The notes under the pieces are model-generated. The model searched no databases. It was not told the DNA's origin and saw only the letters and a program-made list of their open reading frames with translations. The position numbers and the translations under genes were made by a program. A stretch of 64,000 bases of DNA from Azospirillum halopraeferens DSM 3675 (GTDB taxonomy: Bacteria; Pseudomonadota; Alphaproteobacteria; Azospirillales; Azospirillaceae): assembly GCF_000429625.1 (NCBI RefSeq), contig NZ_KE386927.1:113160-177159 (forward strand), written 5' to 3'. This document shows, piece by piece, positions 14,566 through 23,528 of the stretch; position 1 is the first letter of the stretch; each line of letters opens with the position of its first letter.

Positions 14566-15579
14566 TTACAGGTGCTCGTGCACCAGCAGTTCGGCGATCT
14601 GCACGGCGTTCAGCGCGGCGCCCTTGCGCAGGTTGTCGGCGACGCACCAGAAGGACAGGCCGTTGTCCACCGTGGCGTCCTCGCGGATGCGGCTGACGTA
14701 GACGGCGTCGTCGCCGGTGGCCTCCACCTGGGTCATGTAGCCGCCGGGTTCGTGCCGGTCCATGACCACGATGCCGGGGGCGTTGCGCAGGGCGGTGCGG
14801 GCCTCCTCGGCGTCGATGGGATCAGCGAACTCCGCCGTCACCGCGGCGGCGTGGCCGATGAAAACGGGCACGCGCACGCAGGTTGCCGTCACCTTGATCG
14901 ACGGGTCGAGGATCTTCTTGGTCTCCACCATCATCTTCCACTCCTCGCGGGTGGAGCCGTCCTCCATGAAACGATCGATCTGCGGGATGGCGTTGAAGGC
15001 GATCTGCTTGGGGAAGACCGTCGGGGTGACCGGGTCGTTCACGTAGATGGCGCGGGTCTGGTTGAACAGCTCGTCCATCGCCTCCTTCCCCGCCCCCGAC
15101 ACGGACTGGTAGGTGGCAACAACGACGCGCCGCACGGTCGCCAGGTCGTGCAGCGGCTTCAGCGCCATCACCATCTGTATGGTGGAGCAGTTGGGGTTGG
15201 CGACGATGCGCTTCCTGCGGAAGCCGGCCAGCGCCTGCGGGTTGACCTCCGGCACCACCAGGGGCACGTCGGGGTCCATGCGCCAGTGGGAGGTGTTGTC
15301 GATCACCACCGCGCCGGCCGCGGCGGCCCCGGGGGCAAAGCCGGCCGACACCTCGGCGCCCGGCGACGACAGCACGATGTCGATGCCGCGGAAGTCGAAG
15401 CGGGCGAGATCCCGCACCGTCAGCGTCGTGTCGTCGCCGTACGACACCTCGCGCCCGGCCGAGCCGGCCGAGGCGAGCGCCACCACCTCGTCGGCCGGGA
15501 ACGACCGCGCCGCCAGGGTGGACAGCATCTCTCGCCCGACATTGCCGGTGGCGCCGACGACCGCAACCTTGTAGCCCAT
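14566..15579 (-). CDS. asd: Aspartate-semialdehyde dehydrogenase
   Basis: This 337-aa enzyme reduces aspartyl-4-phosphate to the semialdehyde in Lys/Met/Thr/diaminopimelate synthesis. The NADP-binding start is MGYKVAVVGATGNVGREML. The catalytic cysteine is in VANPNCSTIQMVMAL, and the later catalytic His region is VPVFIGHAAAV. The ATG at 15579 (after GAAGGATGC) fits the family; the upstream extension is spurious. It is monocistronic, convergent with ELM1 and divergent from the DUF962 gene. Confidence 0.93.
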   Translation of the reverse strand: MGYKVAVVGATGNVGREMLSTLAARSFPADEVVALASAGSAGREVSYGDDTTLTVRDLARFDFRGIDIVLSSPGAEVSAGFAPGAAAAGAVVIDNTSHWRMDPDVPLVVPEVNPQALAGFRRKRIVANPNCSTIQMVMALKPLHDLATVRRVVVATYQSVSGAGKEAMDELFNQTRAIYVNDPVTPTVFPKQIAFNAIPQIDRFMEDGSTREEWKMMVETKKILDPSIKVTATCVRVPVFIGHAAAVTAEFADPIDAEEARTALRNAPGIVVMDRHEPGGYMTQVEATGDDAVYVSRIREDATVDNGLSFWCVADNLRKGAALNAVQIAELLVHEHL

Positions 15580-15682
15580 CGCGAAGCATCCTTCTGCCGG
15601 GTTCACGGAATCGTTTGACCTATTCGCTTGCCTCCGGAAATGCAACAATCGCCGCACCGAAGCGACGCCGACGGAGGAGGCG

Positions 15683-16036
15683 ATGGCCGGACGGGATCGG
15701 CCCGGACCCCCGCCGGACCCGCGCACCTACGCGGAGTTCTGGCCCTTTTACCTGCGCGAGCACAGCCGCCCGGCGACCCGCGCCCTGCACGTGGCCGGCA
15801 CCGGGCTGGCGCTGGCGCTGCTGGCCGCGGCGGCGGTGACCGGCGAACCGTGGCTGCTGCCGGCTGCGGTGGTCTGCGGCTACGGCTTCGCCTGGATCGC
15901 CCACGCCACCGTGGAGGGCAACCGGCCCGCCACCTTCCGCCACCCGCTGTGGTCGCTGGCCGGCGACCTGCACATGTTCGTCCTGTGGATCTCCGGGCGG
16001 CTTCGGCGCGAGCTGGACCGCGCCGGAGTGGAGTGA
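15683..16036 (+). CDS. DUF962/Mpo1-like membrane protein
   Basis: This 117-aa protein has the family start YAEFWPFYLREHSRPATRAL followed by HVAGTGLALALL. It has two to three hydrophobic helices and WIAHATVEGNRPATFRHPLW, with the conserved His residues of the Mpo1-type fatty-acid dioxygenase family. It is an inner-membrane protein, and whether the bacterial proteins oxidise lipids is unproven. The ATG follows GGAGGAG. The next small gene begins 9 bases after its stop. Confidence 0.8.
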   Translation: MAGRDRPGPPPDPRTYAEFWPFYLREHSRPATRALHVAGTGLALALLAAAAVTGEPWLLPAAVVCGYGFAWIAHATVEGNRPATFRHPLWSLAGDLHMFVLWISGRLRRELDRAGVE

Positions 16037-16045
16037 ATCCGATCG

Positions 16046-16309
16046 ATGCCGACGCACCTGGAAGACCTCATCGCCAAGGCCATCAAGGACGCCGACAAGT
16101 CCTTCTTCAACGAGGATTACACCAAGCAGGCGCGCGCCGTGCTTGCGGCGCTGAAGAAGACGGGGTACGAGGTTGTCCCCTCGCGGCCGCCCGAGGGTCT
16201 GGTGGAGTGGGCCAAGGAGAACATTCCCTTCGGCCGGCTGCGCCCCGCCGACCTCATCTCGCAGATGTACACGATGATGGTCGACAACGTGAAACGCTTC
16301 GACCGCTGA
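16046..16309 (+). CDS. Conserved hypothetical small protein
   Basis: This 87-aa soluble protein begins MPTHLEDLIAKAIKDADKSF and ends ADLISQMYTMMVDNVKRFDR; the middle has AVLAALKKTGYEVVPSRPPE. It is helix-rich with no cysteines and no signal. I do not recognise the family. It is probably cotranscribed with the DUF962 gene (9-base spacing), and a hairpin with a TTCG loop follows it. Confidence 0.65.
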   Translation: MPTHLEDLIAKAIKDADKSFFNEDYTKQARAVLAALKKTGYEVVPSRPPEGLVEWAKENIPFGRLRPADLISQMYTMMVDNVKRFDR

Positions 16310-16316
16310 AGCCACC

Positions 16317-16340
16317 CCGCGGCCCCTTCGGGGGCTGCGG
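16317..16340 (+). terminator. TTCG-loop hairpin terminator
   Basis: CCGCGGCCCC (16317-16326), loop TTCG, then GGGGCTGCGG (16331-16340): a 10-bp stem with one G-T pair, starting 7 bases after the preceding stop. There is no T-run. Confidence 0.6.
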
Positions 16341-16400
16341 ACCGGGGCGTGATGCCCATATGATCTGTTGTGAGCGCATAAGAAAGGGACCGAGACCGCC

Positions 16401-16652
16401 ATGCCGCCCGCCAAGATGACCGAAACCGAGATCGCCCGCGTCCAGACCTATCTGCGCCGGACCTTCGGCAACGACACCATCACGGTCGAACCGCAGGCCA
16501 AAGCCGGCCAGTCGGCCGAGGTGACCTGCGGCGGCGAGCTGCTCGGCACCCTGCACCGCGATGTGGACGAGGGGGAGGTCTCCTACGCCCTGCACGTCGT
16601 CATCCTGGAGGAAGACCTGCCGCCGGCCGGCGCGCCCGCCCGCAAGCGCTGA
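16401..16652 (+). CDS. DUF3126-family protein
   Basis: This 83-aa protein has ETEIARVQTYLRRTFGNDTI, VEPQAKAGQSAEVTCGGELL and HRDVDEGEVSYALHVVILEE, the standard small alphaproteobacterial DUF3126 pattern. The function is unknown. The ATG follows AAAGGGACC. An 8-bp hairpin without a T-run (16671-16694, GCCGCGGG/CCCGCGGC) follows before the sdh promoter region. Confidence 0.82.
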   Translation: MPPAKMTETEIARVQTYLRRTFGNDTITVEPQAKAGQSAEVTCGGELLGTLHRDVDEGEVSYALHVVILEEDLPPAGAPARKR

Positions 16653-16773
16653 CGCGGCCGCCGCCGCCCCGCCGCGGGTAATGCCGCCCGCGGCGTCCCG
16701 TCGCGCGGCGTGGTGCTACCAATTTCGCCCCCACGAAAGTAGTATTTTGCCCCTGCACTTCCGTGCGGGTGCG

Positions 16774-16802
16774 TTGACTCATGGGTGCGAGAGGCGTAAA
16801 CG
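16774..16802 (+). promoter_or_regulatory. Probable sdh operon promoter
   Basis: TTGACT (16774-16779, 5 of 6 to the -35 box) is followed by GTAAAC/TAAACG 16-17 bases later (16796-16802). The 255-base region before sdhC is locally AT-richer than its surroundings and holds no gene, leaving a leader of about 100 bases. Confidence 0.35.
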
Positions 16803-16907
16803 AATTCGCCGAAAAATCTTTTCGCACATGCGAGCTTGTTGTTGATCCGCCGCTGCGGCAACCGCACCCGCGCCGCGCCCGGCAGCCGAAACAGAGGACG
16901 CACAAAA

Positions 16908-17297
16908 ATGGCAAACGGCAGCAGTCGGCCGCTCTCACCGCATCTTCAGGTCTACCGATTCCAATGGACGATGGCGCTGTCGATCACGCACCGCATCACG
17001 GGCGTGGGGCTGACCATCGGAACCCTGCTCATCACCTGGTGGCTGGTGGCCGCCGCCGCCGGTCCCGACGCTTTTGCCACCGCGCAGGGCTTCATCGGCT
17101 CGTGGTTCGGGATGCTGCTGATGTTCGGCTGGACCTGGGCGCTGTTCTTCCACCTTGCCAACGGCATCCGTCACCTGGTGTGGGACGCCGGGTACGCGTT
17201 CGAATTGCAGAATGCCGAGCGGGGCGCCTACATCGTGGCGATCGCCTCGATCGTGCTGACGCTGCTGGCCTGGATCATCGGCCTGATCGCCTGGTAA
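16908..17297 (+). CDS. sdhC: Succinate dehydrogenase cytochrome b556 subunit
   Basis: This 129-aa membrane anchor of complex II has three hydrophobic helices. It starts RPLSPHLQVYRFQWTMALSI and continues THRITGVGL, where Ser/Arg residues contribute to the quinone site. The haem-ligand His region is FFHLANGIRHLVWDAG. It passes electrons from the SdhB clusters to ubiquinone. The ATG at 16908 was chosen; the upstream 24 codons lie in the leader. It is the first gene of sdhCDAB. Confidence 0.95.
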   Translation: MANGSSRPLSPHLQVYRFQWTMALSITHRITGVGLTIGTLLITWWLVAAAAGPDAFATAQGFIGSWFGMLLMFGWTWALFFHLANGIRHLVWDAGYAFELQNAERGAYIVAIASIVLTLLAWIIGLIAW

Positions 17298-17309
17298 GGG
17301 GGAGCCGAC

Positions 17310-17708
17310 ATGAGCACGCACAACCGAAACACCCTGCGCACCCCCCTGGCGCTGGCCCGCGGCCTGGGCTCCGCCAAGCACGGGACCGATCACTGGTGGC
17401 ACCAGCGCCTGACGGCCCTGGCACTGATCCCGCTGACCCTGTGGTTCGTCATCGCCGTGATCATCCATCTCGGCGCCGACTACGTAGAGATGGTGGAGTG
17501 GCTGCGGTCGCCCTACTCCGCCGCCATGATGATCCTGTTCGTCGCCGTCGGCTTCCATCACGCCGCCGCCGGCATGCAGGTGGTCCTGGAGGACTATGTG
17601 CACAACGAGTTCGCGAAGATCGCCTCGATCATCGTGACCAAGTTCGTCCTCTACGCACTGGCGGCGATCTGCATCGTCTCCGTCCTCAAGCTGACCTTCG
17701 GAGTCTGA
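17310..17708 (+). CDS. sdhD: Succinate dehydrogenase membrane anchor subunit
   Basis: This 132-aa protein with three helices starts RTPLALARGLGSAKHGTDHW. FHHAAAGMQVVLEDYVHNE carries the conserved His and the Asp-Tyr pair of the quinone site. It forms the membrane half of complex II with SdhC. It begins 12 bases after sdhC with a GGGGGAG ribosome site, and sdhA follows 6 bases later. Confidence 0.93.
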   Translation: MSTHNRNTLRTPLALARGLGSAKHGTDHWWHQRLTALALIPLTLWFVIAVIIHLGADYVEMVEWLRSPYSAAMMILFVAVGFHHAAAGMQVVLEDYVHNEFAKIASIIVTKFVLYALAAICIVSVLKLTFGV

Positions 17709-17714
17709 CCGGTC

Positions 17715-19505
17715 ATGGCGAGCGCATACCAGATCATCGATCACACCTATGACGTCGTCGTCGTCGGCGCCGGCGGCGCGGGGCTGCGCGCCACCTTCGG
17801 CATGGCCGAGAAGGGCCTGAAGACGGCGTGCATCACCAAGGTCTTCCCCACCCGCTCCCACACGGTGGCGGCGCAGGGCGGCATCTCCGCGGCGCTGGGC
17901 AACATGGGCGAGGACGACTGGCGCTATCACATGTACGACACCGTCAAGGGGTCGGACTGGCTGGGCGACCAGGACGCCATCGAGTACATGTGCCGCGAGG
18001 CCATCCCGGCGATCATCGAGCTGGAGCACTACGGCGTGCCCTTCTCGCGCACGCCGGAGGGCAAGATCTACCAGCGCGCCTTCGGCGGCATGACCGCCCA
18101 GTACGGCAAGACCCAGGCGTACCGCACCTGCGCGGCGGCCGACCGCACCGGCCACGCCATCCTGCACACCCTCTACCAGCAGTCGCTGAAGCACGAGGCG
18201 GAGTTCTTCGTCGAGTTCTTCGCGCTGGACCTGATCATGGACGCCGACGGGGCGTGCCGCGGCGTCATCGCGCTGAACATGGACGACGGCACCATCCACC
18301 GCTTCCGCGCCCACCAGACGGTGCTGGCGACGGGCGGCTACGGCCGGGCCTATTTCTCGGCGACCTCGGCGCACACCTGTACGGGCGACGGCAACGCCAT
18401 GGTGCTGCGCGCCGGCCTGCCGCTCCAGGACATGGAGTTCGTGCAGTTCCATCCCACGGGCATCTACGGCTCCGGCTGCCTGATCACCGAGGGTGTGCGC
18501 GGCGAGGGCGGCTATCTCACCAACTCCAACGGCGAGCGCTTCATGGAGCGTTACGCCCCCTCGGCCAAGGATCTGGCGTCGCGCGACGTGGTGTCGCGCT
18601 CGATGACCATCGAGATCCGCGAGGGCCGCGGCGTGGGTGAGCACAAGGACCACATCCACCTGCACCTGGAGCACCTGCCGCCGGAGATCATCCACCAGCG
18701 CCTGCCCGGCATCGCCGAGACGGCGAAGATCTTCGCCGGCGTCGACGTGACGAAGGAGCCGATCCCCGTCCTGCCCACCGTGCACTACAACATGGGCGGC
18801 ATCCCCACCAACTTCCGCTGCGAGGTGGTGCGCCCCACCGCCGGGAACCCCGACCAGGTGGTCCCCGGCCTGATGGCGATCGGCGAGGCGGCGTGCGTGT
18901 CGGTGCACGGCGCCAACCGGCTGGGCTCCAACTCGCTGCTCGACCTCGTGGTGTTCGGCCGCGCCGCCGCCATCCGCGCGGCCGAACTGGTGAAGGACGC
19001 CGGCTCCCACAAGGCCCTGCCGGCCGACAGCGCCGACGTGGCGCTGGAGCGCCTGGACCGCCTGCGCAACGCCAAGGGCTCCATGAAGGTGTCGGAGCTG
19101 CGGCTGGAGATGCAGAAGGTCATGCAGAACAACTGCGCCGTCTTCCGCACCGGCGAGGTGCTGGCGGAGGGTGTGAAGCTGATCGGCGAGGCCTTCGCCA
19201 AGAAGGGCGACGTGGCGGTCTCCGACCGCTCGCTGGTGTGGAACTCCGACCTGATCGAGGCGATCGAGCTGGACAATCTGCTCTATCAGGCGGTCGTCAC
19301 CATGAACTCGGCGCACAACCGTCAGGAAAGCCGCGGCGCCCACGCCCGCGAGGACTTCCCGAACCGCGACGACGACAACTGGATGAAGCACACCGCGGCC
19401 TGGGTCGGGGAAAAGGGCGAGGTGCGGATCGACTACCGCCCCGTGCACCTCTACACCCTGACCGACGAAGTCGACGTGTTCCCGCCCAAGGCGCGCGTCT
19501 ACTAA
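17715..19505 (+). CDS. sdhA: Succinate dehydrogenase flavoprotein subunit
   Basis: This 596-aa enzyme oxidises succinate to fumarate. The FAD-binding start is DVVVVGAGGAGLRATFGMAE, and TRSHTVAAQGGISAAL includes the His that carries covalent FAD. Substrate-site segments are FHPTGIYGSGCLITEG and RGEGGYLTNSNGERFMERY; HGANRLGSNSLLDLVVFG lies near the end of the FAD domain. Full family length, no frameshift. It sits in the matrix-side (cytoplasmic) half of complex II. Confidence 0.97.
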   Translation: MASAYQIIDHTYDVVVVGAGGAGLRATFGMAEKGLKTACITKVFPTRSHTVAAQGGISAALGNMGEDDWRYHMYDTVKGSDWLGDQDAIEYMCREAIPAIIELEHYGVPFSRTPEGKIYQRAFGGMTAQYGKTQAYRTCAAADRTGHAILHTLYQQSLKHEAEFFVEFFALDLIMDADGACRGVIALNMDDGTIHRFRAHQTVLATGGYGRAYFSATSAHTCTGDGNAMVLRAGLPLQDMEFVQFHPTGIYGSGCLITEGVRGEGGYLTNSNGERFMERYAPSAKDLASRDVVSRSMTIEIREGRGVGEHKDHIHLHLEHLPPEIIHQRLPGIAETAKIFAGVDVTKEPIPVLPTVHYNMGGIPTNFRCEVVRPTAGNPDQVVPGLMAIGEAACVSVHGANRLGSNSLLDLVVFGRAAAIRAAELVKDAGSHKALPADSADVALERLDRLRNAKGSMKVSELRLEMQKVMQNNCAVFRTGEVLAEGVKLIGEAFAKKGDVAVSDRSLVWNSDLIEAIELDNLLYQAVVTMNSAHNRQESRGAHAREDFPNRDDDNWMKHTAAWVGEKGEVRIDYRPVHLYTLTDEVDVFPPKARVY

Positions 19506-19541
19506 GAACGGCCCCGGAACGCAGGCAAGGACGCACAGACA

Positions 19542-20321
19542 ATGGTCGAATTCAACCTTCCCGCCAATTCCCGGGTCGGCGTCGGCAAGACCGTCAACGC
19601 CGCACAGGGCGCCAAGCGGGCGAAGACCTTCAGGATCTACCGCTGGAACCCGGACGACGGGCAGAACCCGCGGGTCGACACGTTCATCGTCGACCTGGAC
19701 AAGTTCGGCCCGATGATCCTGGACGCGATCATCTACATCAAGAACAACCTGGACTCGACGCTGACCTTCCGCCGCTCGTGCCGCGAGGGCATCTGCGGGT
19801 CGTGCGCGATGAACATCGACGGCACCAACACGCTGGCCTGCCTGAAGGCCATCGAGGACATCCCCGGCGACGTCGGCATCTACCCGCTGCCGCACATGCC
19901 GGTGGTGAAGGACCTGGTGCCCGACCTGAAGCACATCTACGCCCAGCTCGCCTCGATCAAGCCGTGGCTGCAGTCCCAGAGCCCGGCCCCGCCCGACCGC
20001 GAGCGCCTGCAGTCGCCGGAGGACCGCGCCAAGCTGGACGGCCTTTACGAATGCATCCTGTGCTTCTGCTGCTCCACCTCCTGCCCCAGCTACTGGTGGA
20101 ACGGCGACCGCTACCTGGGTCCGTCGATCCTGTTGCAGGCGTACCGCTGGATCGTCGACAGCCGCGACGAGATGACCGGCGAGCGGCTGGACAATCTGGA
20201 AGACCCGTTCCGCCTGTACCGCTGCCACACCATCATGAACTGCACCAAGGCGTGCCCCAAGGGCCTCAACCCCGCCAAGGCGATCGCCGAGATCAAGAAG
20301 CTCATGGTGGCCCGGCGCTGA
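19542..20321 (+). CDS. sdhB: Succinate dehydrogenase iron-sulfur subunit
   Basis: This 259-aa protein has the 2Fe-2S site in RSCREGICGSCAMNIDG plus LACLKAI, the 4Fe-4S site in CILCFCCSTSCPSYWW, and the 3Fe-4S site in CHTIMNCTKACPKGLNP. It relays electrons from SdhA to the quinone. It is the last gene of sdhCDAB and is followed 29 bases later by a near-ideal terminator. Confidence 0.96.
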   Translation: MVEFNLPANSRVGVGKTVNAAQGAKRAKTFRIYRWNPDDGQNPRVDTFIVDLDKFGPMILDAIIYIKNNLDSTLTFRRSCREGICGSCAMNIDGTNTLACLKAIEDIPGDVGIYPLPHMPVVKDLVPDLKHIYAQLASIKPWLQSQSPAPPDRERLQSPEDRAKLDGLYECILCFCCSTSCPSYWWNGDRYLGPSILLQAYRWIVDSRDEMTGERLDNLEDPFRLYRCHTIMNCTKACPKGLNPAKAIAEIKKLMVARR

Positions 20322-20350
20322 CACGCCGCTGCGCCGCATGTCTCACGCTG

Positions 20351-20380
20351 CGAGGCGCCCTTCGGGGCGCCTCGTCTGCT
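20351..20380 (+). terminator. Intrinsic terminator of sdhCDAB
   Basis: CGAGGCGCCC (20351-20360), TTCG loop, GGGCGCCTCG (20365-20374): a perfect 10-bp stem, then a T-rich TCTGCTTT tail. Confidence 0.85.
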
Positions 20381-20506
20381 TTGACGGGGGAGAGTCGTTT
20401 CCTCCTCGATCCTCCGGTGGCCGGACGACCATGCTGCAGAACAGCGGTCCCGTCCGTTCGGGCTGTGCGACGGCCGGATCGGCCACAACTCGGGCCCGGA
20501 CGTGCG

Positions 20507-20533
20507 AAGGGCCGCGCGAAGGGCGCGGCCCTT
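20507..20533 (-). terminator. Terminator-like hairpin after phhB
   Basis: AAGGGCCGCGC (20507-20517) pairs perfectly with GCGCGGCCCTT (20523-20533) around a 5-base loop, 26 bases beyond the phhB stop on the minus strand. Confidence 0.65.
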
Positions 20534-20559
20534 GCCGGATGCGGTCGCGGCGGCGGACC

Positions 20560-20862
20560 TCAGCGGTCGTGCGGCGGCGCCATCTGGTCCAGGCGATGGG
20601 CGAACTCCACGTCCTTCGCCGTCACGCCGTCGACGCTGCGGGTGTACAGAATGACCTCGACGCGTCCCACGTCGTTGAACCACTCGGGATGGTGATCCAT
20701 CTTGCCGGCCAGCAGGGCCACCTGGCTCATGAAGCCCCATGCGGCGGGGAAATCCGGAAAGTGGAAGGTCTTGCGGATGGCGTCGCGCTCCAGCACCTCC
20801 ACCCACCCGTGCAGTTCCTTCAGGGCCGTCTGACGCTTGACACCGACCAGCTTTTCCGCCAT
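20560..20862 (-). CDS. phhB: 4a-hydroxytetrahydrobiopterin dehydratase
   Basis: This ~100-aa pterin carbinolamine dehydratase recycles the pterin cofactor. The core is FHFPDFPAAWGFMSQVALLA, then KMDHHPEWFNDVGRVEVIL, with the catalytic HHPEW, and a later VDGVTAKD. The ATG at 20862 has AGGAG 9 bases upstream; an in-frame GTG at 20871 is an alternative. No phenylalanine hydroxylase gene is nearby, so it may serve a distant phhA or molybdopterin/pterin repair. Confidence 0.9.
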   Translation of the reverse strand: MAEKLVGVKRQTALKELHGWVEVLERDAIRKTFHFPDFPAAWGFMSQVALLAGKMDHHPEWFNDVGRVEVILYTRSVDGVTAKDVEFAHRLDQMAPPHDR

Positions 20863-20949
20863 CGCGGCCACTCCTCGCGCTCTGGTGTTTCGGGGGTCCC
20901 GGCTTACCGCCGCTTGGCGGAAGGGTCAAGCTCCGCTAGGGTTCTTGCC

Positions 20950-21366
20950 ATGACGCAGGACCCCATGCACCGCCCTCCGCTGCACCCGCCCTCCGCCGTC
21001 GAGATGGAAGCGATGGCCGAGGAGGCGCTCGCCACCATTCCCGAACCGCTGCGCGTCCACGTGCGCAACGTCCTTATCCGCGTCGAGGAATTTCCCGACG
21101 AGGACACCGCGCGGGACATGGAGCTGGAAAGCCCCTTCGACCTGCTCGGCCTCTACAGCGGCGTCGATCTGACGCGGCAAAGTGTCTCGGACGTGCGCCT
21201 GGAGCCCGATGCCATCTTCCTCTACCGGCGTCCCATCCTGGACTATTGGTGCGAGACCGGCGAAGACCTGTTCCACGTCGTCCGGCACGTGCTGATCCAC
21301 GAGATCGGCCACCATTTCGGATTCTCCGACGACGACATGGAGCGCATCGAGAACGGCGGGGAGTGA
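20950..21366 (+). CDS. Metallopeptidase-family protein (zincin-like)
   Basis: This 138-aa protein has the zinc motif HVLIHEIGHHFGFSDDDMER (HExxHH) near the C-terminus and RVEEFPDEDTARDMELESPF in the middle, typical of the small DUF1025-type possible metallopeptidases. It is cytoplasmic, with no signal. The ATG at 20950 was chosen from several upstream in-frame starts because those run through the phhB region. The methyltransferase gene starts 6 bases after its stop. Confidence 0.82.
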   Translation: MTQDPMHRPPLHPPSAVEMEAMAEEALATIPEPLRVHVRNVLIRVEEFPDEDTARDMELESPFDLLGLYSGVDLTRQSVSDVRLEPDAIFLYRRPILDYWCETGEDLFHVVRHVLIHEIGHHFGFSDDDMERIENGGE

Positions 21367-21372
21367 ACGGCC

Positions 21373-22128
21373 ATGGACGACGCCCTCTTCTTCGCCCTGC
21401 ATGAAGGGCTGCCGCGCCAGGCGCCGGGGTCCGATGCGGTGACGCAGGACGCGGTGCGCCGCCTGCGCGCCCACGGGCTGCCCGACGATCCGGAGGTGCT
21501 GGACATCGGCTGCGGTCCCGGCCGGTCGCTGATGATGCTGGCGCGGGTCACCGGCGGCCGCGTCACCGGCATCGACATCCACGAACCGTTCCTGGGCGAG
21601 GCGCAGCGCCGCATCGACGAGGCCGGGCTGGGCCGGCGCGCGCGGGTCGAGCGGCGCTCCATGCTGGAGCTGGACGCCCTGCCGGCGGAACGCTTCGACC
21701 TGCTGTGGGGCGAAGGATCCATCTACATCGCCGGGTTCGACGCCGGGCTGGAGCGCTGGCGCCGCCTGCTGCGCCCCGGCGGGCTGGCGGCGTTCAGCGA
21801 ACTGACCTGGCTGACCGAAGCGCCGCCGGCCGAAGCCCGGGCCTTCTGGGCCGATGCCTACCCGGCCATGCGGACCGAGGCGGCCAACCGCGCCGCGGCG
21901 GAGCGGCTGGGCTGGCGGGTGCTCGACACCGTCACCCTGCCCGACTCCGCGTGGTGGGACGAGTACTATCGGCCGCTGGAGGCGCGCATCGCCGAGTGGC
22001 GGGAGCGCTACCCCGGCGACGCCGCGCGGGCCGCCGTGCTCGACGCCGAAGCGGCGGAGATCGACCTGCGGCGGCGCTTCGGTGCCGGCTACGGCTACGT
22101 CTTCTACCTGCTCCGCCGGATGGGCTGA
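21373..22128 (+). CDS. Class I SAM-dependent methyltransferase
   Basis: This 251-aa protein has motif I VLDIGCGPGRSLMMLARVTG, then RVTGIDIHEPFL (acidic residue for the SAM ribose), FDLLWGEGSIYIAGFDAG and LLRPGGLAAFSELTWL, matching Rossmann-fold small-molecule methyltransferases. The C-terminal part has a helical region ending AGYGYVFYLLRRMG. It follows the metallopeptidase gene closely and precedes the HD-GYP gene by 10 bases. The acceptor is unknown. Confidence 0.83.
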   Translation: MDDALFFALHEGLPRQAPGSDAVTQDAVRRLRAHGLPDDPEVLDIGCGPGRSLMMLARVTGGRVTGIDIHEPFLGEAQRRIDEAGLGRRARVERRSMLELDALPAERFDLLWGEGSIYIAGFDAGLERWRRLLRPGGLAAFSELTWLTEAPPAEARAFWADAYPAMRTEAANRAAAERLGWRVLDTVTLPDSAWWDEYYRPLEARIAEWRERYPGDAARAAVLDAEAAEIDLRRRFGAGYGYVFYLLRRMG

Positions 22129-22138
22129 GGGCGCGGCC

Positions 22139-23506
22139 GTGAGCCCGCCCGAACCGACCGACCCCGCCGGCGCGGCGGCGCTGTTCGCCGCACTGCCGCT
22201 GCCGGCCGCCCATCTCGACACCCGCCTCACCTACCTGCGCGTCAACCGCCTCTTCGCCGAGGCGGACGGCCGCACCGCGGACGCCTACCCCGGCCGCAAT
22301 CACTTCGACCTTCATCCCGACCCCGAGATGGAGGGCATCTTGCGCGACGTCGCGGCGACCGGCCGGCCGCACCGGGCCGAGGCCAGGCCGTTCCGGCCCC
22401 CCGGCCATCCCGAAGGGGACGTCGCCTACCGGGATTGGCTGATCCAGCCGGTGACCGGAGCCGACGGGCGCGTCGGCAGCCTGATCCTCACCCTGGTCGA
22501 CGTCACCCGCCGGGTGGAGCTGGAGCGCGAGCACCACGCCCGCGAGGTGCGCCTGCACCGGGTGAATCGCGCCCTGAAGGCGCGCGGGGCCGGCAACCGG
22601 GCGATCATCGACGCCGCGGACGCCCCCGCCCTGCTGGCGGCCATGTGCCGCGTCCTTGTCGAGGAGGGCGGCTATCCCTACGCCGGCGTCGAGGACGCCG
22701 CATCCGGACGGCCGCTCGCCGCCTGCGGAACCCCGCCGCCGGAGCCGGCGGTCCTGCTGGCGCTGCCGGTCGCCGGGGAGGTGCCGTTCGGCACCCTGCG
22801 CATCGCCGCCGCCGGCCCCGACGGATTCGATCCTGAGGAGCGGACGCTGCTGACGGAGATGGCGGGCGACCTGGCCTTCGGCCTGTCGGTGCTGCGCCTG
22901 CGCGCGGAGCAGCGGCGGGGGGCCGAGCGGCTGACCCGCAGCCTGGAGGGCACCGTCGCCGCCATCGCCGCCACGGTGGAACTGCGCGATCCCTACACCG
23001 CCGGGCACCAGCGCCGCGTTGCGGAACTGGCCCGCGCCATCGCCCGCGCCCTGGGGGTGAGCGAGGACGAGACGACCGGCATCGTCATGGCGGCGACGGT
23101 CCACGACATCGGCAAGATTTCCGTGCCGGCGGAGATCCTGACGCGGCCCGGCCGGCTCAGCCCCGCCGAATACGGGCTGGTCAAGGCGCACGTGCAATCC
23201 GGCTATGAGATCCTGAAGTCGGTGGACGCCCCCTGGCCGCTGGCCGACCTGGTGCACCAGCACCACGAGCGCCTGGACGGCTCCGGTTACCCGCAGGGGC
23301 TGACGGGCGAGGCGATCCTGCGGGGGGCGCGCATCATCGCCGTGGCCGACGTGGTGGAGGCGATGGCCTGTCACCGTCCCTACCGGCCGGCGCTGGGCGT
23401 CGCGGCGGCGCTGGAGGAGGTGACCCGCCACCGCGGCCGCCTCTACGACGCGGACGCGGTGGACGCCTGCGCCGCCGTGCTGGGACAGGGGTTGGTGACC
23501 CTGTAG
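22139..23506 (+). CDS. PAS-GAF-HD-GYP domain protein
   Basis: This 455-aa signalling protein has an N-terminal PAS-like domain (about 15-135), a GAF-like domain (about 150-275), and a C-terminal HD-GYP phosphodiesterase domain. Key motifs are AATVHDIGKISVPAEIL, HQHHERLDGSGYPQGL (HD-GYP hallmark with GYP intact) and IIAVADVVEAMACHRPYRPA. It probably hydrolyses cyclic-di-GMP. The GTG at 22139 just after the methyltransferase stop was chosen; the longer frame from 21854 overlaps that gene. No membrane segment is visible. Confidence 0.85.
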   Translation: MSPPEPTDPAGAAALFAALPLPAAHLDTRLTYLRVNRLFAEADGRTADAYPGRNHFDLHPDPEMEGILRDVAATGRPHRAEARPFRPPGHPEGDVAYRDWLIQPVTGADGRVGSLILTLVDVTRRVELEREHHAREVRLHRVNRALKARGAGNRAIIDAADAPALLAAMCRVLVEEGGYPYAGVEDAASGRPLAACGTPPPEPAVLLALPVAGEVPFGTLRIAAAGPDGFDPEERTLLTEMAGDLAFGLSVLRLRAEQRRGAERLTRSLEGTVAAIAATVELRDPYTAGHQRRVAELARAIARALGVSEDETTGIVMAATVHDIGKISVPAEILTRPGRLSPAEYGLVKAHVQSGYEILKSVDAPWPLADLVHQHHERLDGSGYPQGLTGEAILRGARIIAVADVVEAMACHRPYRPALGVAAALEEVTRHRGRLYDADAVDACAAVLGQGLVTL

Positions 23507-23528
23507 CCGGGGTCGGCGCCCGTCCGCC

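Noticed and set aside
16935..20339. 1,134-aa minus-strand ORF opposite sdhCDAB
   Set aside because: Shadow of the sdh genes; Arg/Gly/His-rich with no motif.
20338..21366. 342-aa ORF spanning the sdhB terminator into the metallopeptidase
   Set aside because: Only the last 138 residues match the family; the first part crosses a terminator and the opposite-strand phhB gene.
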